Source: Prevotellaceae bacterium
GTDB taxonomy: Bacteria > Bacteroidota > Bacteroidia > Bacteroidales > Paludibacteraceae
Direction of reading: 5' to 3'
NCBI GenBank assembly: GCA_020636675.1
Contig: JACJXK010000012.1
Coordinates: 1 to 64,000 of the forward strand
DNA length: 64,000 bases
Under the pieces are notes generated by a model. It did no database searches. It saw nothing but the letters and a program-made list of their open reading frames with translations, and was not told the DNA's origin. Numbering within the stretch: position 1 is the stretch's first letter; every line of letters begins with the position of its first letter. This document shows positions 46,094-54,350 of the stretch, in pieces. Both the position numbers and the translations under genes were made by a program.

Positions 46094-47821
46094 ATGAGGC
46101 TGTTTTATTTGTTTGTTTTTTTGTCTGTTTTTGCCGTTTCTGTTTTGTGTGCACCTATTGCTGTCTTTTTTGGCGAAAACTACTCTTTGACCGACTGGTC
46201 TGGTGATGATTCTTGTTTTGTCATCTCCGATGACAAACTTTATCTTGATGCTCCACCCGGTGGTGGTGTCCGTGCGCTTTCCCTACCTTCTTCTTCTGTG
46301 GATGATGCGGAGTGGAGCTTCTTATTGCAATTGGATTCCAATCCTTCCGGTTCTAATTATACTAGGTTTTATCTTACTAGTGATTCTCCCTCATTGCGTG
46401 ATTCTTTGAACGGATATTTTCTTCAAATTGGTAATGCATCCGACCAAATTCTTCTTTATCGGCAGACCGGACTTTCTGTGAAGAAGATTGCGGCAGGAGA
46501 GACAAAACGACTGGATTTGGATACGGTTCGTTTATCTGTTCGTGTTACGCGTTCGGCATTGGGATCGTGGCATGTTTTTTCAAAAATGAATGGAGAGTCT
46601 GAGTTTGTAGAGGAATGTTCTGCTGTTGATTCTACATGGAAAAGTTCTTTCTTTTGTGGCTTTTATTGTAAGTATACCTCGACTAGGAGAAATTCATTTT
46701 CCTTCGATTCTCTTTATGTTGATGGCTCTTCGTTTGTTGATTCATTGCCTCCTGTTATAAAAAATGTTTTGTATTCGGATACTTTGATAAAGGTATATTT
46801 CTCCGAAAAGGTGGATGTAGAATCCTTTTCTTGTGAGTGGGAGAGTAGGCAGGTGTCTGTTTCTTGGAATGCCGGATTCTCGGAGATGACATTTTCGTTC
46901 CCAGAGCCTTTGGTAAAAGGACAGAAATATGAACTGGCATTGGCCGGGATGTCTGATCTGTTTGGTAATTCCATGCGTGATACTACTTTTTATTTTGGTC
47001 TTCCGGAAATCTGTGGTACGGGTAATGTTATTCTGAATGAGGTGATGTTTCATCCGAACGAGGATGGCGTTGATTATGTGGAACTGTATAATGTCAGTGA
47101 TCGGGTGATCGATCTGTCTTCTTTGTATTTGGCTACCTATCGAAATGATACGGTTGTCTATTCTGCGAAAAAATTGGGCAAAGGATTTCTTTTTCCCCAT
47201 GAATATCTATTATTAACCACTGATAAGGAAAAGGTATGTTCTTTTTATGAATGTCATGGTGAGGATCGGTTTCTTGTTATGGATAAGCTTCCGGCTTATG
47301 GAAATGAAAAGGGATGTGTTGTGTTGATGAATAAGGATAGTCTTATAGTGGACGATTTCTGTTACTCTTCGAGTATGCATGACGAACTGTTGCCTTCGGA
47401 GACGGGAGTCTCTTTGGAACGTTGTTCTCCTGATAGTGATATGTGGCACTCTGCTTCCGAATCGGCAGGTTTTGGAACCCCCGGATACATAAATTCTATG
47501 ATGCTTACGGATTTAGATGAGATTGTTTTAGAGACGGAAGTGTGCTATCCCTATTTGGATGAGGAGGGTAATATGAGGATACGATATTCATTTATGGAGG
47601 GTGGCTATGTGACTAATGTGTCCGTCTTTAACCTTAATGGGGTCAGAGTCTGTAAGTTGTTAGAAAACTGTTCTCTGTCAACGCAAGGTACGATTGTGTG
47701 GAATGGTAAAAATGACACTGGAGCGGTCCTTCCAGTTGCTCCCTATATCATACTGTTTGAAGCCCAAAACACTGCGGGTGCTACCATTCAAAAGAAATTC
47801 GTATGTCTGATCTCGTGGTAA
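46094..47821 (+). CDS. exported lamin-tail-domain surface protein
   Basis: The product is about 575 residues. A signal peptide (MRLFYLFVFLSVFAVSVLCA) is followed by a beta-rich lectin-like region (about 20-215), an Ig-like domain (about 216-310, PPVIKNVLYSDTLIKVYFSEKV), a lamin-tail domain (about 315-450, GNVILNEVMFHPNEDGVDYVELYNVSD) and a FlgD-like Ig tail (about 490-575, VSVFNLNGVRVCKLL and TIVWNGKNDTGAVLPVAPYIILFEA) that resembles T9SS-type C-terminal domains. The frame is open from 46019, but only ATG 46094 gives a signal peptide and the earlier part overlaps the promoter. A role in the envelope is inferred; ligand and function are unknown. Confidence 0.75.
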   Translation: MRLFYLFVFLSVFAVSVLCAPIAVFFGENYSLTDWSGDDSCFVISDDKLYLDAPPGGGVRALSLPSSSVDDAEWSFLLQLDSNPSGSNYTRFYLTSDSPSLRDSLNGYFLQIGNASDQILLYRQTGLSVKKIAAGETKRLDLDTVRLSVRVTRSALGSWHVFSKMNGESEFVEECSAVDSTWKSSFFCGFYCKYTSTRRNSFSFDSLYVDGSSFVDSLPPVIKNVLYSDTLIKVYFSEKVDVESFSCEWESRQVSVSWNAGFSEMTFSFPEPLVKGQKYELALAGMSDLFGNSMRDTTFYFGLPEICGTGNVILNEVMFHPNEDGVDYVELYNVSDRVIDLSSLYLATYRNDTVVYSAKKLGKGFLFPHEYLLLTTDKEKVCSFYECHGEDRFLVMDKLPAYGNEKGCVVLMNKDSLIVDDFCYSSSMHDELLPSETGVSLERCSPDSDMWHSASESAGFGTPGYINSMMLTDLDEIVLETEVCYPYLDEEGNMRIRYSFMEGGYVTNVSVFNLNGVRVCKLLENCSLSTQGTIVWNGKNDTGAVLPVAPYIILFEAQNTAGATIQKKFVCLISW

Positions 47822-47863
47822 AAGAAATGTTATAGGAGGCATGTGCTTTTCATGATTTTGTGT

Positions 47864-47871
47864 TAATTTTG
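47864..47871 (+). promoter_or_regulatory. candidate former promoter of the gene at 49597
   Basis: TAATTTTG matches the -7 consensus. Before the IS element inserted, it would have lain about 140 bases before the ATG now at 49597. The -33 box is weak, so the call is tentative. Confidence 0.3.
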
Positions 47872-47990
47872 CGGTCGTAAATAAAAATGTATTTAAGAAA
47901 CAATAAGAGCAGAAAGTAGGTTTGAAAGATGTATCTTGTAATGACTGCTAAACCAGAGTTATGTGTGTTTTTTTAGAAATAATCTGTTAA

Positions 47991-49581
47991 CCTCAAATCC
48001 GCAACTACGCTTCAACCCTCTTCTTTGAGTTCGACTTATGAACAATGAACTAGATTTGGCTCAAATTCGTTGGTCATTGCTTCCTCAACGACACATTCTC
48101 CCCTTACCCCACAAAAGCGACTTGAGGCAATACGCTAGATCCGACCAATAAATCCGGTGATTTAACCAAAGTCTGTTTTAAATAGTTCCGCATAGGCTTG
48201 ATTTCCTGTATACATATTCAGCACATACATTTTAGATGTCTTAATCCACTTGGCCGGTACGGATATGAACTTGAATACAAACGCCTTGATTCGACTGTTT
48301 CTCTTGAGTCCGAACCTCTTCACGTCAAGTTTATGCATGATGGTTTTATAGAAGTTGCGAATCAGAGCTGTAAGAAGAAGGAACACCGTGTTCTCTGCCA
48401 TAAACGATTTGGGAAGTCTGTTCCATCCGAATCCGTTATTCATATCATCAAATATTCGTTCCTTTCCTCCACGCATGTTGTAGAACTCTACGATTTCCCT
48501 GACGGATGCCTCGTAGTCATTGGTCAGGATGCAGCGGTATATGTATTCCCCCTCCCATAGGTCAAGTTCGTCATCCACACGCTTATGTCTCTGGATGACA
48601 AGACGATACGCTTTCCCTTTCCATTTCTCGACGATGATGGAGTTAAGCTCGAACTCCAAACCGTTGATTTCCTCCCTTCTCCATCCCCTTAGAGCGAAGA
48701 TGTCATCATAGAGTGAACTGCAGCGGTTGGCACGGATATAGAAATGCCTGCAATGCTCCACTACCATATCAACTATCTCCTCCGAGCATGAGCCGCAGTC
48801 GGCTCGAAAACGGTTTACGCGGATATCCGCCTTTTCAAGCCTCCGGAAGAATCTGCCAAGAGTGTCTTTTTGGTGAAAGCGTACATTGGTGTTGCCGTCG
48901 CTGTTCTCTATGCCGACAATCATGTCTCCTATGACAGCCACGCCCGGTCTGTATCCAAGGAACTTCTTATATGTCGGCTTGGCGTCATACTTCTCGGTTT
49001 CTATGAATTGGTGGTCGAAGTCAACGTCATACGACTCACCTCCCTTAAGTTGGTCTGTCGCCAATAATGCATTTATAAGCAATTGATTAAGCGTATCGGC
49101 TGTATTGAAGTCATATACCTTCCCTTTGTCTGACGTGTACGATATGTTTGTCTGAGTAAGCTCCTTAATAGCTCTGAGGACGGTGTCCGCACTGCATGTA
49201 CGAAGACTCGGGTGAAGCGAGAGGTGGTTCATGAGATGAGCTGTCACATCTTCTATGCATGAACCTCCGCAGAAGTAGACACTCATGAGTGAACGGATGA
49301 TTTCACTGTACTGATAGCCGTAGGAGCTACACCTTAAACCTAGTGTTGAATTTATTACGGATGAGAGCATGGAGTCAAATTGCTCCATAACAGAGAATAT
49401 TCCTCCAAAAGGTGTGAGTTTATCGGATTTTATGCTTATTTTTGCCATACATGTCGAAGATTTTCTTGTTATTTTTGCAACACTAATTTAAGTGAATCTT
49501 CTGACATGGCAAAGTACTGGGCAACATTTTATTGCTCAGTACTTTAAATAATTATTTTAATAAAGTGTTGCGGAATTAAGG
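47991..49581 (-). mobile_element. IS1380-family insertion sequence, 1591 bp
   Basis: Terminal inverted repeats of 15 bases (47991-48005 and 49567-49581) match at 13 positions and share the inner CCGCAAC. A 5-base direct repeat GTTAA flanks them (47986-47990 and 49582-49586), consistent with target duplication. One intact transposase gene fills the element. Boundaries were read directly from the repeats. The right end lies 15 bases before the start codon of the next gene. Confidence 0.88.
48162..49448 (-). CDS. IS1380-family DDE transposase
   Basis: The 428-residue protein matches the IS1380 transposase: GIFSVMEQFDSMLSSVINSTLGLR at the N-terminus, YDVDFDHQFIETEKYDAKPTYKKFLGYRPGVAVIGDMIVGIENSDGNTN in the centre, RFRADCGSCSEE near residue 215 and NMRGGKERIFDDMNNGFGWNRLP near residue 330. 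Likely catalytic residues are Asp in DVDFD (about 143), Asp in RADC (217) and Glu in GGKERI (about 335). The frame is full length, so the element may be active. Confidence 0.92.
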   Translation of the reverse strand: MAKISIKSDKLTPFGGIFSVMEQFDSMLSSVINSTLGLRCSSYGYQYSEIIRSLMSVYFCGGSCIEDVTAHLMNHLSLHPSLRTCSADTVLRAIKELTQTNISYTSDKGKVYDFNTADTLNQLLINALLATDQLKGGESYDVDFDHQFIETEKYDAKPTYKKFLGYRPGVAVIGDMIVGIENSDGNTNVRFHQKDTLGRFFRRLEKADIRVNRFRADCGSCSEEIVDMVVEHCRHFYIRANRCSSLYDDIFALRGWRREEINGLEFELNSIIVEKWKGKAYRLVIQRHKRVDDELDLWEGEYIYRCILTNDYEASVREIVEFYNMRGGKERIFDDMNNGFGWNRLPKSFMAENTVFLLLTALIRNFYKTIMHKLDVKRFGLKRNSRIKAFVFKFISVPAKWIKTSKMYVLNMYTGNQAYAELFKTDFG

Positions 49582-49596
49582 GTTAATTAATAAAAA

Positions 49597-50928
49597 ATGA
49601 GTGTTAGAAAGATTTTGATTTTCATTGTGGGCATTCTTATGTCTGCAACTGTGGTGGCACAGAAAAGTACGAGTGTTTTGCTATCCTTGAAAAACGGAAG
49701 CCGAATAAAGTGTAACATTGTAGAAGTAACGCCTAAACAAACAAAAATAGAAACCTCAGATGGTTCTGTTTTTGTCTACTCTTCAGATCAAGTGTTGAGT
49801 ATAGTGCCTTTACAAACGGAAACTCCGCAACAGAATTTGTCTACTCAAACTTCAACTTCATCAAATGTTCAGGTTCCTGTGTCTGTAGTGAATAATAAAG
49901 TTTCCATTGCAGAACCTGAATATGCAGGAGAAATAGTTTATGCAGAGAACGGAAATAAAGCAGTGAATCTAGAAACTCAAACAATAAAGATAAAGACACA
50001 AGGTAATGCATCTTTGTATGTTACAGGAATAGGAGCGGTTACGACCCGTTATGAAGTCGAGGGTGTGACTTCGCCAATAAAGATAAAAGCATCAAAAAAT
50101 GATACACTGAGGTTTATATGTAGCGCAAAGGATAATAGTGAAAATCCACGAGATTATCTTTGTGTGTTCAAAATGGAGCAAAGTAAAAAACGCCGTTTTG
50201 CGGAGGTGGGTAAGGCTAGCACCTATGGAGGTGTAGAGAGTAAGGGAAATCAAAGTCTTTCATTTACTGCAACTAAATATGGAAATCATTCTTATCTGAT
50301 TGAAATTAGCGGATTGAAATCTGGTGAATATGGTTTCAATATGACAAGCAATCCTTCAAGAGTGTTCTGTTTTAGCTTTGATAATGGAAGTTCTGATATG
50401 TCTATCTCTGTGCCGGTAGATGAATCTGAGTCTGTACAATCTTCAGACTATGAAGAGATGCAGGCTCAAATGGATTATTTGAAACGAGAGATGGCATTGT
50501 CAAAAGGTAAACCGTGGAGAGTAGATCAGGGCGGATATAAGGGTTTTGTAGATTTGGAATGTCGGATAAGTAGTAGTGATGAAGATAATTTAATGATTAC
50601 AACTTCTCATGGATATCAGTTTGGTAGTCACTTGTTTTTAGGAGGAGGAGTCGGCGTTGCAAAGCTTACTTATAATTATGACGAAGACACAGCGGTACCT
50701 TTGTTCTTCGATATACGAACCAATTTTTTTAAGAGTAGGTTTACTCCTGTGTTTGGAATGAAATTGGGATATGATTTGTCATCAGCTCGATTCGGGGCTT
50801 GTTATGATTTTTCTTTGGGTTGCAAATTCCGTATCAGAAAAAAAATGGCAGTCAATCTGAGCCTTCAAGTTGGAGGATATGAAGATACATATGCTACATT
50901 TGGCCCTTCAATCGGTTTTGAATGGTGA
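49597..50928 (+). CDS. exported envelope protein of unknown function with a barrel-like C-terminus
   Basis: The 443-residue protein has a signal peptide (about 1-21, ending TVVAQ) and a small N-terminal beta domain with LKNGSRIKCNIVEVTPKQTKIETSDGS, a pattern seen in many exported Bacteroidetes proteins. A Ser/Thr-rich linker, a beta-rich middle (about 100-270), a short charged helix (EEMQAQMDYLKREMAL, about 285-305) and a C-terminal set of alternating strands (about 310-443) follow, ending in GPSIGFEW, as in small outer-membrane barrels. I do not recognise a family. Its A/T content looks higher than that of nearby housekeeping genes. An IS element ends 15 bases before its ATG and separates it from its former upstream region. 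Confidence 0.7.
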   Translation: MSVRKILIFIVGILMSATVVAQKSTSVLLSLKNGSRIKCNIVEVTPKQTKIETSDGSVFVYSSDQVLSIVPLQTETPQQNLSTQTSTSSNVQVPVSVVNNKVSIAEPEYAGEIVYAENGNKAVNLETQTIKIKTQGNASLYVTGIGAVTTRYEVEGVTSPIKIKASKNDTLRFICSAKDNSENPRDYLCVFKMEQSKKRRFAEVGKASTYGGVESKGNQSLSFTATKYGNHSYLIEISGLKSGEYGFNMTSNPSRVFCFSFDNGSSDMSISVPVDESESVQSSDYEEMQAQMDYLKREMALSKGKPWRVDQGGYKGFVDLECRISSSDEDNLMITTSHGYQFGSHLFLGGGVGVAKLTYNYDEDTAVPLFFDIRTNFFKSRFTPVFGMKLGYDLSSARFGACYDFSLGCKFRIRKKMAVNLSLQVGGYEDTYATFGPSIGFEW

Positions 50929-50968
50929 TCTTGGATGTAATGCTTTTGTTTTGAAAAAACAGAAAATA

Positions 50969-51012
50969 AAGAGCCATGTCAGACTTTGATTTAGAGTACT
51001 GATATGGCTCTT
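50969..51012. terminator. bidirectional terminator between convergent genes
   Basis: A 14-base stem with one G-T pair (50969-50982 with 50999-51012) separates the plus-strand gene ending at 50928 from uvrA ending at 51035. The minus-strand tail is T-rich. Confidence 0.75.
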
Positions 51013-51034
51013 CCTTTACTTTGATACTTGAAGA

Positions 51035-53887
51035 CTATTTAACATCTAACTCTTCTTTCAAGAATTTTCCGGTTATACTGTTTTTGTTTTGAGCCACCTC
51101 TTCAGGTGTGCCTTGGCAAATAAGTTGTCCGCCGTCCCGACCACCATCTGGTCCGATGTCTATCAGATGGTCAGCCACTTTGATGACGTCAAGATTATGC
51201 TCGATCACCAAAATGGTATTTCCTTTGTCTGCCAACATATTAAGCACGTTGAGTAGAATGCGGATGTCTTCGAAGTGTAATCCGGTTGTCGGCTCATCTA
51301 ATATGTAGAGGGTGTTTCCTGTGTCTCTACGCATAAGCTCCGTAGCAAGTTTGATACGCTGGCTTTCGCCTCCGGAAAGCGTAGTTGAGGGTTGCCCTAG
51401 TTTAATGTAGCCTAATCCGATGCTCTGTAGCGTTTTTACTTTTAGAAATATGTTCGGGATGTTTTCGAAAAATTCTACTGCCTGATTGATGGTGAGATCT
51501 AATACGTCGGCAATAGATTTTCCCTTATAACGAACTTCAAGCGTTTCTCTGTTGTATCTTTTCCCGTGGCACTCCTCGCAAGGAACATATACGTCCGGCA
51601 AAAAATTCATTTCGATGGTTTTATACCCGTTACCTCCGCAAGTTTCACATCGGCCACCTTTCACGTTGAAAGAGAAGCGGCCTGGTTTATATCCCCTCAT
51701 CTTAGACTCTGGGAGTGAAACGAAAAGGTTCCTTATGTCGCTGAAAAGGTCGGTATATGTTGCCGGATTGGATCTTGGCGTGCGACCTATCGGAGATTGA
51801 TCTACCGTTATCACCTTGTCCACGTTGTCTATGCCTTCCACACTGTCGAATGGCAAAGGGTCTTGTAATGACCTGTAGAAGTGCTGGCTGAGGATGGGCT
51901 GTAGCGTGTCGTTTACCAATGTTGATTTTCCGCTTCCTGAAACGCCTGTTACACAGATGAATTTGCCTAAAGGAAATGTCACGTCAATCCCCTTTAAATT
52001 GTTTCCTCTTGCTCCTTTTATGGTGATGGATTTCCCGTTCCCTTCTCGTTTTATTTGAGGCACCTCTATCTTCTTGATCCCGTTCAGATAGTCGGAGGTG
52101 AGAGTGTGTGTCTTCAACATCTCTTGCGGAGTGCCGGCGAAGACTATTTCACCGCCATGACGGCCGGCTTTCGGTCCGAGGTCAACCACATAATCGGCAT
52201 TGAGCATCATGTCCTTGTCGTGCTCTACCACGATGATGGAATTACCTATGTCTCTCAGCTTTTTGAGCGAGTTGATGAGCCTTACGTTGTCTCTCTGATG
52301 AAGTCCTATGCTGGGTTCGTCCAAAATGTATAACACATTTACCAATTGGGTGCCTATTTGTGTGGCTAGTCGTATGCGTTGGCTCTCGCCTCCGGATAGG
52401 GTCATGGAGGCTCTGTTGAGTGAGAGGTAATTTAGTCCCACATCCAAGAGGAAGCTGATGCGGGTGCGTATCTCTTTCAGAATTTCTCCGGCAATTTTCT
52501 TCTGTTTGTCGCTTAGACGCTCCTCTACATTGTCAATCCACTCCTTCAGCTCTGCAATGTCCATGTTGGAGAGCTCGGATATGTTCTTGCCGTCAATGCG
52601 GAAATGGATGGCTTCTTTATTTAGTCTTGCCCCTTTGCATTCGGGACAAGTACAAGTCTTGCTAAACTGGCTGGCCCATTTCTGTGCGGTGGCGGAGGCT
52701 TCGCTGTCTTGCTGCATCTCCACGTATCTCAGTACGCCCTCGAAAGAATATGCGTAGCTGGAGGTGCCCAAAGCTGCGTTTTTGACGCAGATTCTATCCT
52801 CGCTTCCGTTCAAAATGATGTCAATGGCCTCTTCTGGAATTTGAGAAACGGGATCTTTTAACGAAAAACCATATTTTTCGGCGATAGATTCCAATTGCCA
52901 GAAGAACAAGGACTTCTTATATTTCCCTAGAGGAATGATGGCTCCGTTGTATATGCTCTCTTCTTTGTTGGGGATGATTTTGTCTGTGTCTATCTCTGTA
53001 ATGACACCTATTCCTTTGCATTTTGGACAGGCACCGAATGGAGAGTTGAATGAGAAATTGTGGGGAGCCGGCTCGCTGTAGGAGATCCCGGAGGTGGGGC
53101 ACATCAGCATTTTGCTGAAATGACGGATGCTTTCGTCGTCTTTCCTCATCACCATGATGGATCCGTTGCCTTGTTTCATGGCTATCTGCATCGATTCTTT
53201 CACTCGTCTTTCGTTTTTTTCGGAAACGATGAGTTTGTCTATCACCACTTCTATGTTGTGGTTCTTGTACCTGTCCACCTTCATGCCATGCATGATTTCC
53301 TGAATCTTTCCGTCTATCCGGACGTTCAGGTATCCGCGTTTGCGAACTTGCTCGAATAGCTCCTTGTAATGGCCTTTCCTCGCTTTTACAAGAGGAGATA
53401 GGATGAATATGGCCTGATCCTTGTATTCTTGATGTATCAGACTCAGAATTTGATCTTCGGTGTATTTGACCATCTTTTCTCCCGTTACATAAGAGAATGC
53501 CTCTCCGGCTCTGGCAAAGAGTAGACGAAGGAAGTCGTAGATCTCGGTTGTGGTGCCTACTGTCGAACGGGGGTTCTTGTTAGTCGTTTTCTGTTCGATG
53601 GAGATGACGGGGCTCAGTCCTGATATTTTGTCGACGTCAGGACGTTCCATGTTGCCGAGAAAATTTCTGGCATAGGCGGAAAACGTATCGATGTAACGTC
53701 GTTGTCCTTCCGCAAAAATCGTGTCGAATGCCAACGATGATTTGCCACTTCCGCTTAATCCGGTCATTACGGTGATTTTGTTTCGGGGAATGGAAACGTC
53801 AATGTTTTTGAGATTGTGCACCCTTGCTCCTAATATCTCTATTTGACTTGTCTCCAACTGTTCCAAATTCACATTGTCATCTTTCAT
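51035..53887 (-). CDS. uvrA: excinuclease ABC subunit A
   Basis: UvrA is the damage-recognising ATPase of nucleotide excision repair. The 950-residue protein has two ABC modules with Walker A motifs GLSGSGKSSLAFDT (near residue 45) and GVSGSGKSTLVND (near residue 645), two signature motifs LSGGESQRI (near 500 and 840), and zinc-finger cysteines (CPKCKGIG near 287; CETCGGNGYKT and CEECHGKRYN near 750). Length is normal. It is transcribed alone; a -7 box and an inverted repeat lie upstream. Confidence 0.97.
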   Translation of the reverse strand: MKDDNVNLEQLETSQIEILGARVHNLKNIDVSIPRNKITVMTGLSGSGKSSLAFDTIFAEGQRRYIDTFSAYARNFLGNMERPDVDKISGLSPVISIEQKTTNKNPRSTVGTTTEIYDFLRLLFARAGEAFSYVTGEKMVKYTEDQILSLIHQEYKDQAIFILSPLVKARKGHYKELFEQVRKRGYLNVRIDGKIQEIMHGMKVDRYKNHNIEVVIDKLIVSEKNERRVKESMQIAMKQGNGSIMVMRKDDESIRHFSKMLMCPTSGISYSEPAPHNFSFNSPFGACPKCKGIGVITEIDTDKIIPNKEESIYNGAIIPLGKYKKSLFFWQLESIAEKYGFSLKDPVSQIPEEAIDIILNGSEDRICVKNAALGTSSYAYSFEGVLRYVEMQQDSEASATAQKWASQFSKTCTCPECKGARLNKEAIHFRIDGKNISELSNMDIAELKEWIDNVEERLSDKQKKIAGEILKEIRTRISFLLDVGLNYLSLNRASMTLSGGESQRIRLATQIGTQLVNVLYILDEPSIGLHQRDNVRLINSLKKLRDIGNSIIVVEHDKDMMLNADYVVDLGPKAGRHGGEIVFAGTPQEMLKTHTLTSDYLNGIKKIEVPQIKREGNGKSITIKGARGNNLKGIDVTFPLGKFICVTGVSGSGKSTLVNDTLQPILSQHFYRSLQDPLPFDSVEGIDNVDKVITVDQSPIGRTPRSNPATYTDLFSDIRNLFVSLPESKMRGYKPGRFSFNVKGGRCETCGGNGYKTIEMNFLPDVYVPCEECHGKRYNRETLEVRYKGKSIADVLDLTINQAVEFFENIPNIFLKVKTLQSIGLGYIKLGQPSTTLSGGESQRIKLATELMRRDTGNTLYILDEPTTGLHFEDIRILLNVLNMLADKGNTILVIEHNLDVIKVADHLIDIGPDGGRDGGQLICQGTPEEVAQNKNSITGKFLKEELDVK

Positions 53888-53959
53888 GCCTTACCTCCAA
53901 ATGCTAATGTTTGCTGCCTTTCTCGAAACCTGTGAATGTTCGATGCTAGCCTAACTCTT

Positions 53960-53997
53960 CTTTTGATTTAGACAAAAATCATGACTCAAATCAAAAG
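53960..53997. repeat. 10-bp inverted repeat in the uvrA leader
   Basis: CTTTTGATTT (53960-53969) and its complement (53988-53997) flank an 18-base spacer. It overlaps the expected transcription start of uvrA and could be an operator or a leader hairpin. It does not match any LexA box I know. Confidence 0.4.
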
Positions 53998-54001
53998 TCT
54001 G

Positions 54002-54009
54002 CAAAGTTA
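54002..54009 (-). promoter_or_regulatory. probable -7 element of uvrA
   Basis: Minus-strand TAACTTTG matches the consensus; the leader would be about 108 bases. Confidence 0.45.
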
Positions 54010-54072
54010 CGAATTTAAAAGCAAAAAAACTCATAAAGAAAAAGTTGGATAGTTAATAACTTGCGAGTGTCT

Positions 54073-54126
54073 GAATGAAAAGCAGGGGCGATGAATTGGA
54101 AAGTTCATCGCTCCTGCTTTTCATTC
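54073..54126. terminator. long hairpin downstream of the Rpn gene
   Basis: Arms 54073-54095 and 54104-54126 pair over 23 bases with one mismatch and an 8-base loop. It begins 17 bases after the Rpn-family stop and probably terminates that transcript, though the T-run is inside the stem. Confidence 0.7.
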
Positions 54127-54143
54127 TATTTTCACCTTGATTT

Positions 54144-54350
54144 CTATAGCTCTTCTATTTCCTTCACCGAAAATCCGGTTGCTTTCATGATTGTCTCCAT
54201 CGGAATGTTCAGGGATTTTAGGTTTTTAGCCATCTGCTTCCGTTCTTCCAACTGACCTTCTTGCTTGCCCTGTTCAATACCCTGTTCAATACCCTGTTCA
54301 ATACCCTGTTCGATGCCCTGTTCGATGCCCTGTTGTATGCCCATGGCCAT
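54144..54350 (-). CDS. predicted intragenic short Rpn product (antitoxin-like)
   Basis: An in-frame ATG at 54350 (MAMGIQQGIEQ) would give a 68-residue protein made of the four-residue repeat and the C-terminal helices of the Rpn gene. GGAG lies 6 bases before it, at a good distance for a ribosome site, although Bacteroidetes seldom depend on one. A second ATG at 54344 follows two codons later. This is a prediction by analogy with the small C-terminal products of other Rpn genes; the sequence does not prove separate translation. Confidence 0.45.
   Translation of the reverse strand: MAMGIQQGIEQGIEQGIEQGIEQGIEQGKQEGQLEERKQMAKNLKSLNIPMETIMKATGFSVKEIEEL

Noticed and set aside
54268..54339. Tandem 12-bp units considered as a CRISPR array
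   Set aside because: Units are contiguous with no spacers and lie inside a coding frame.
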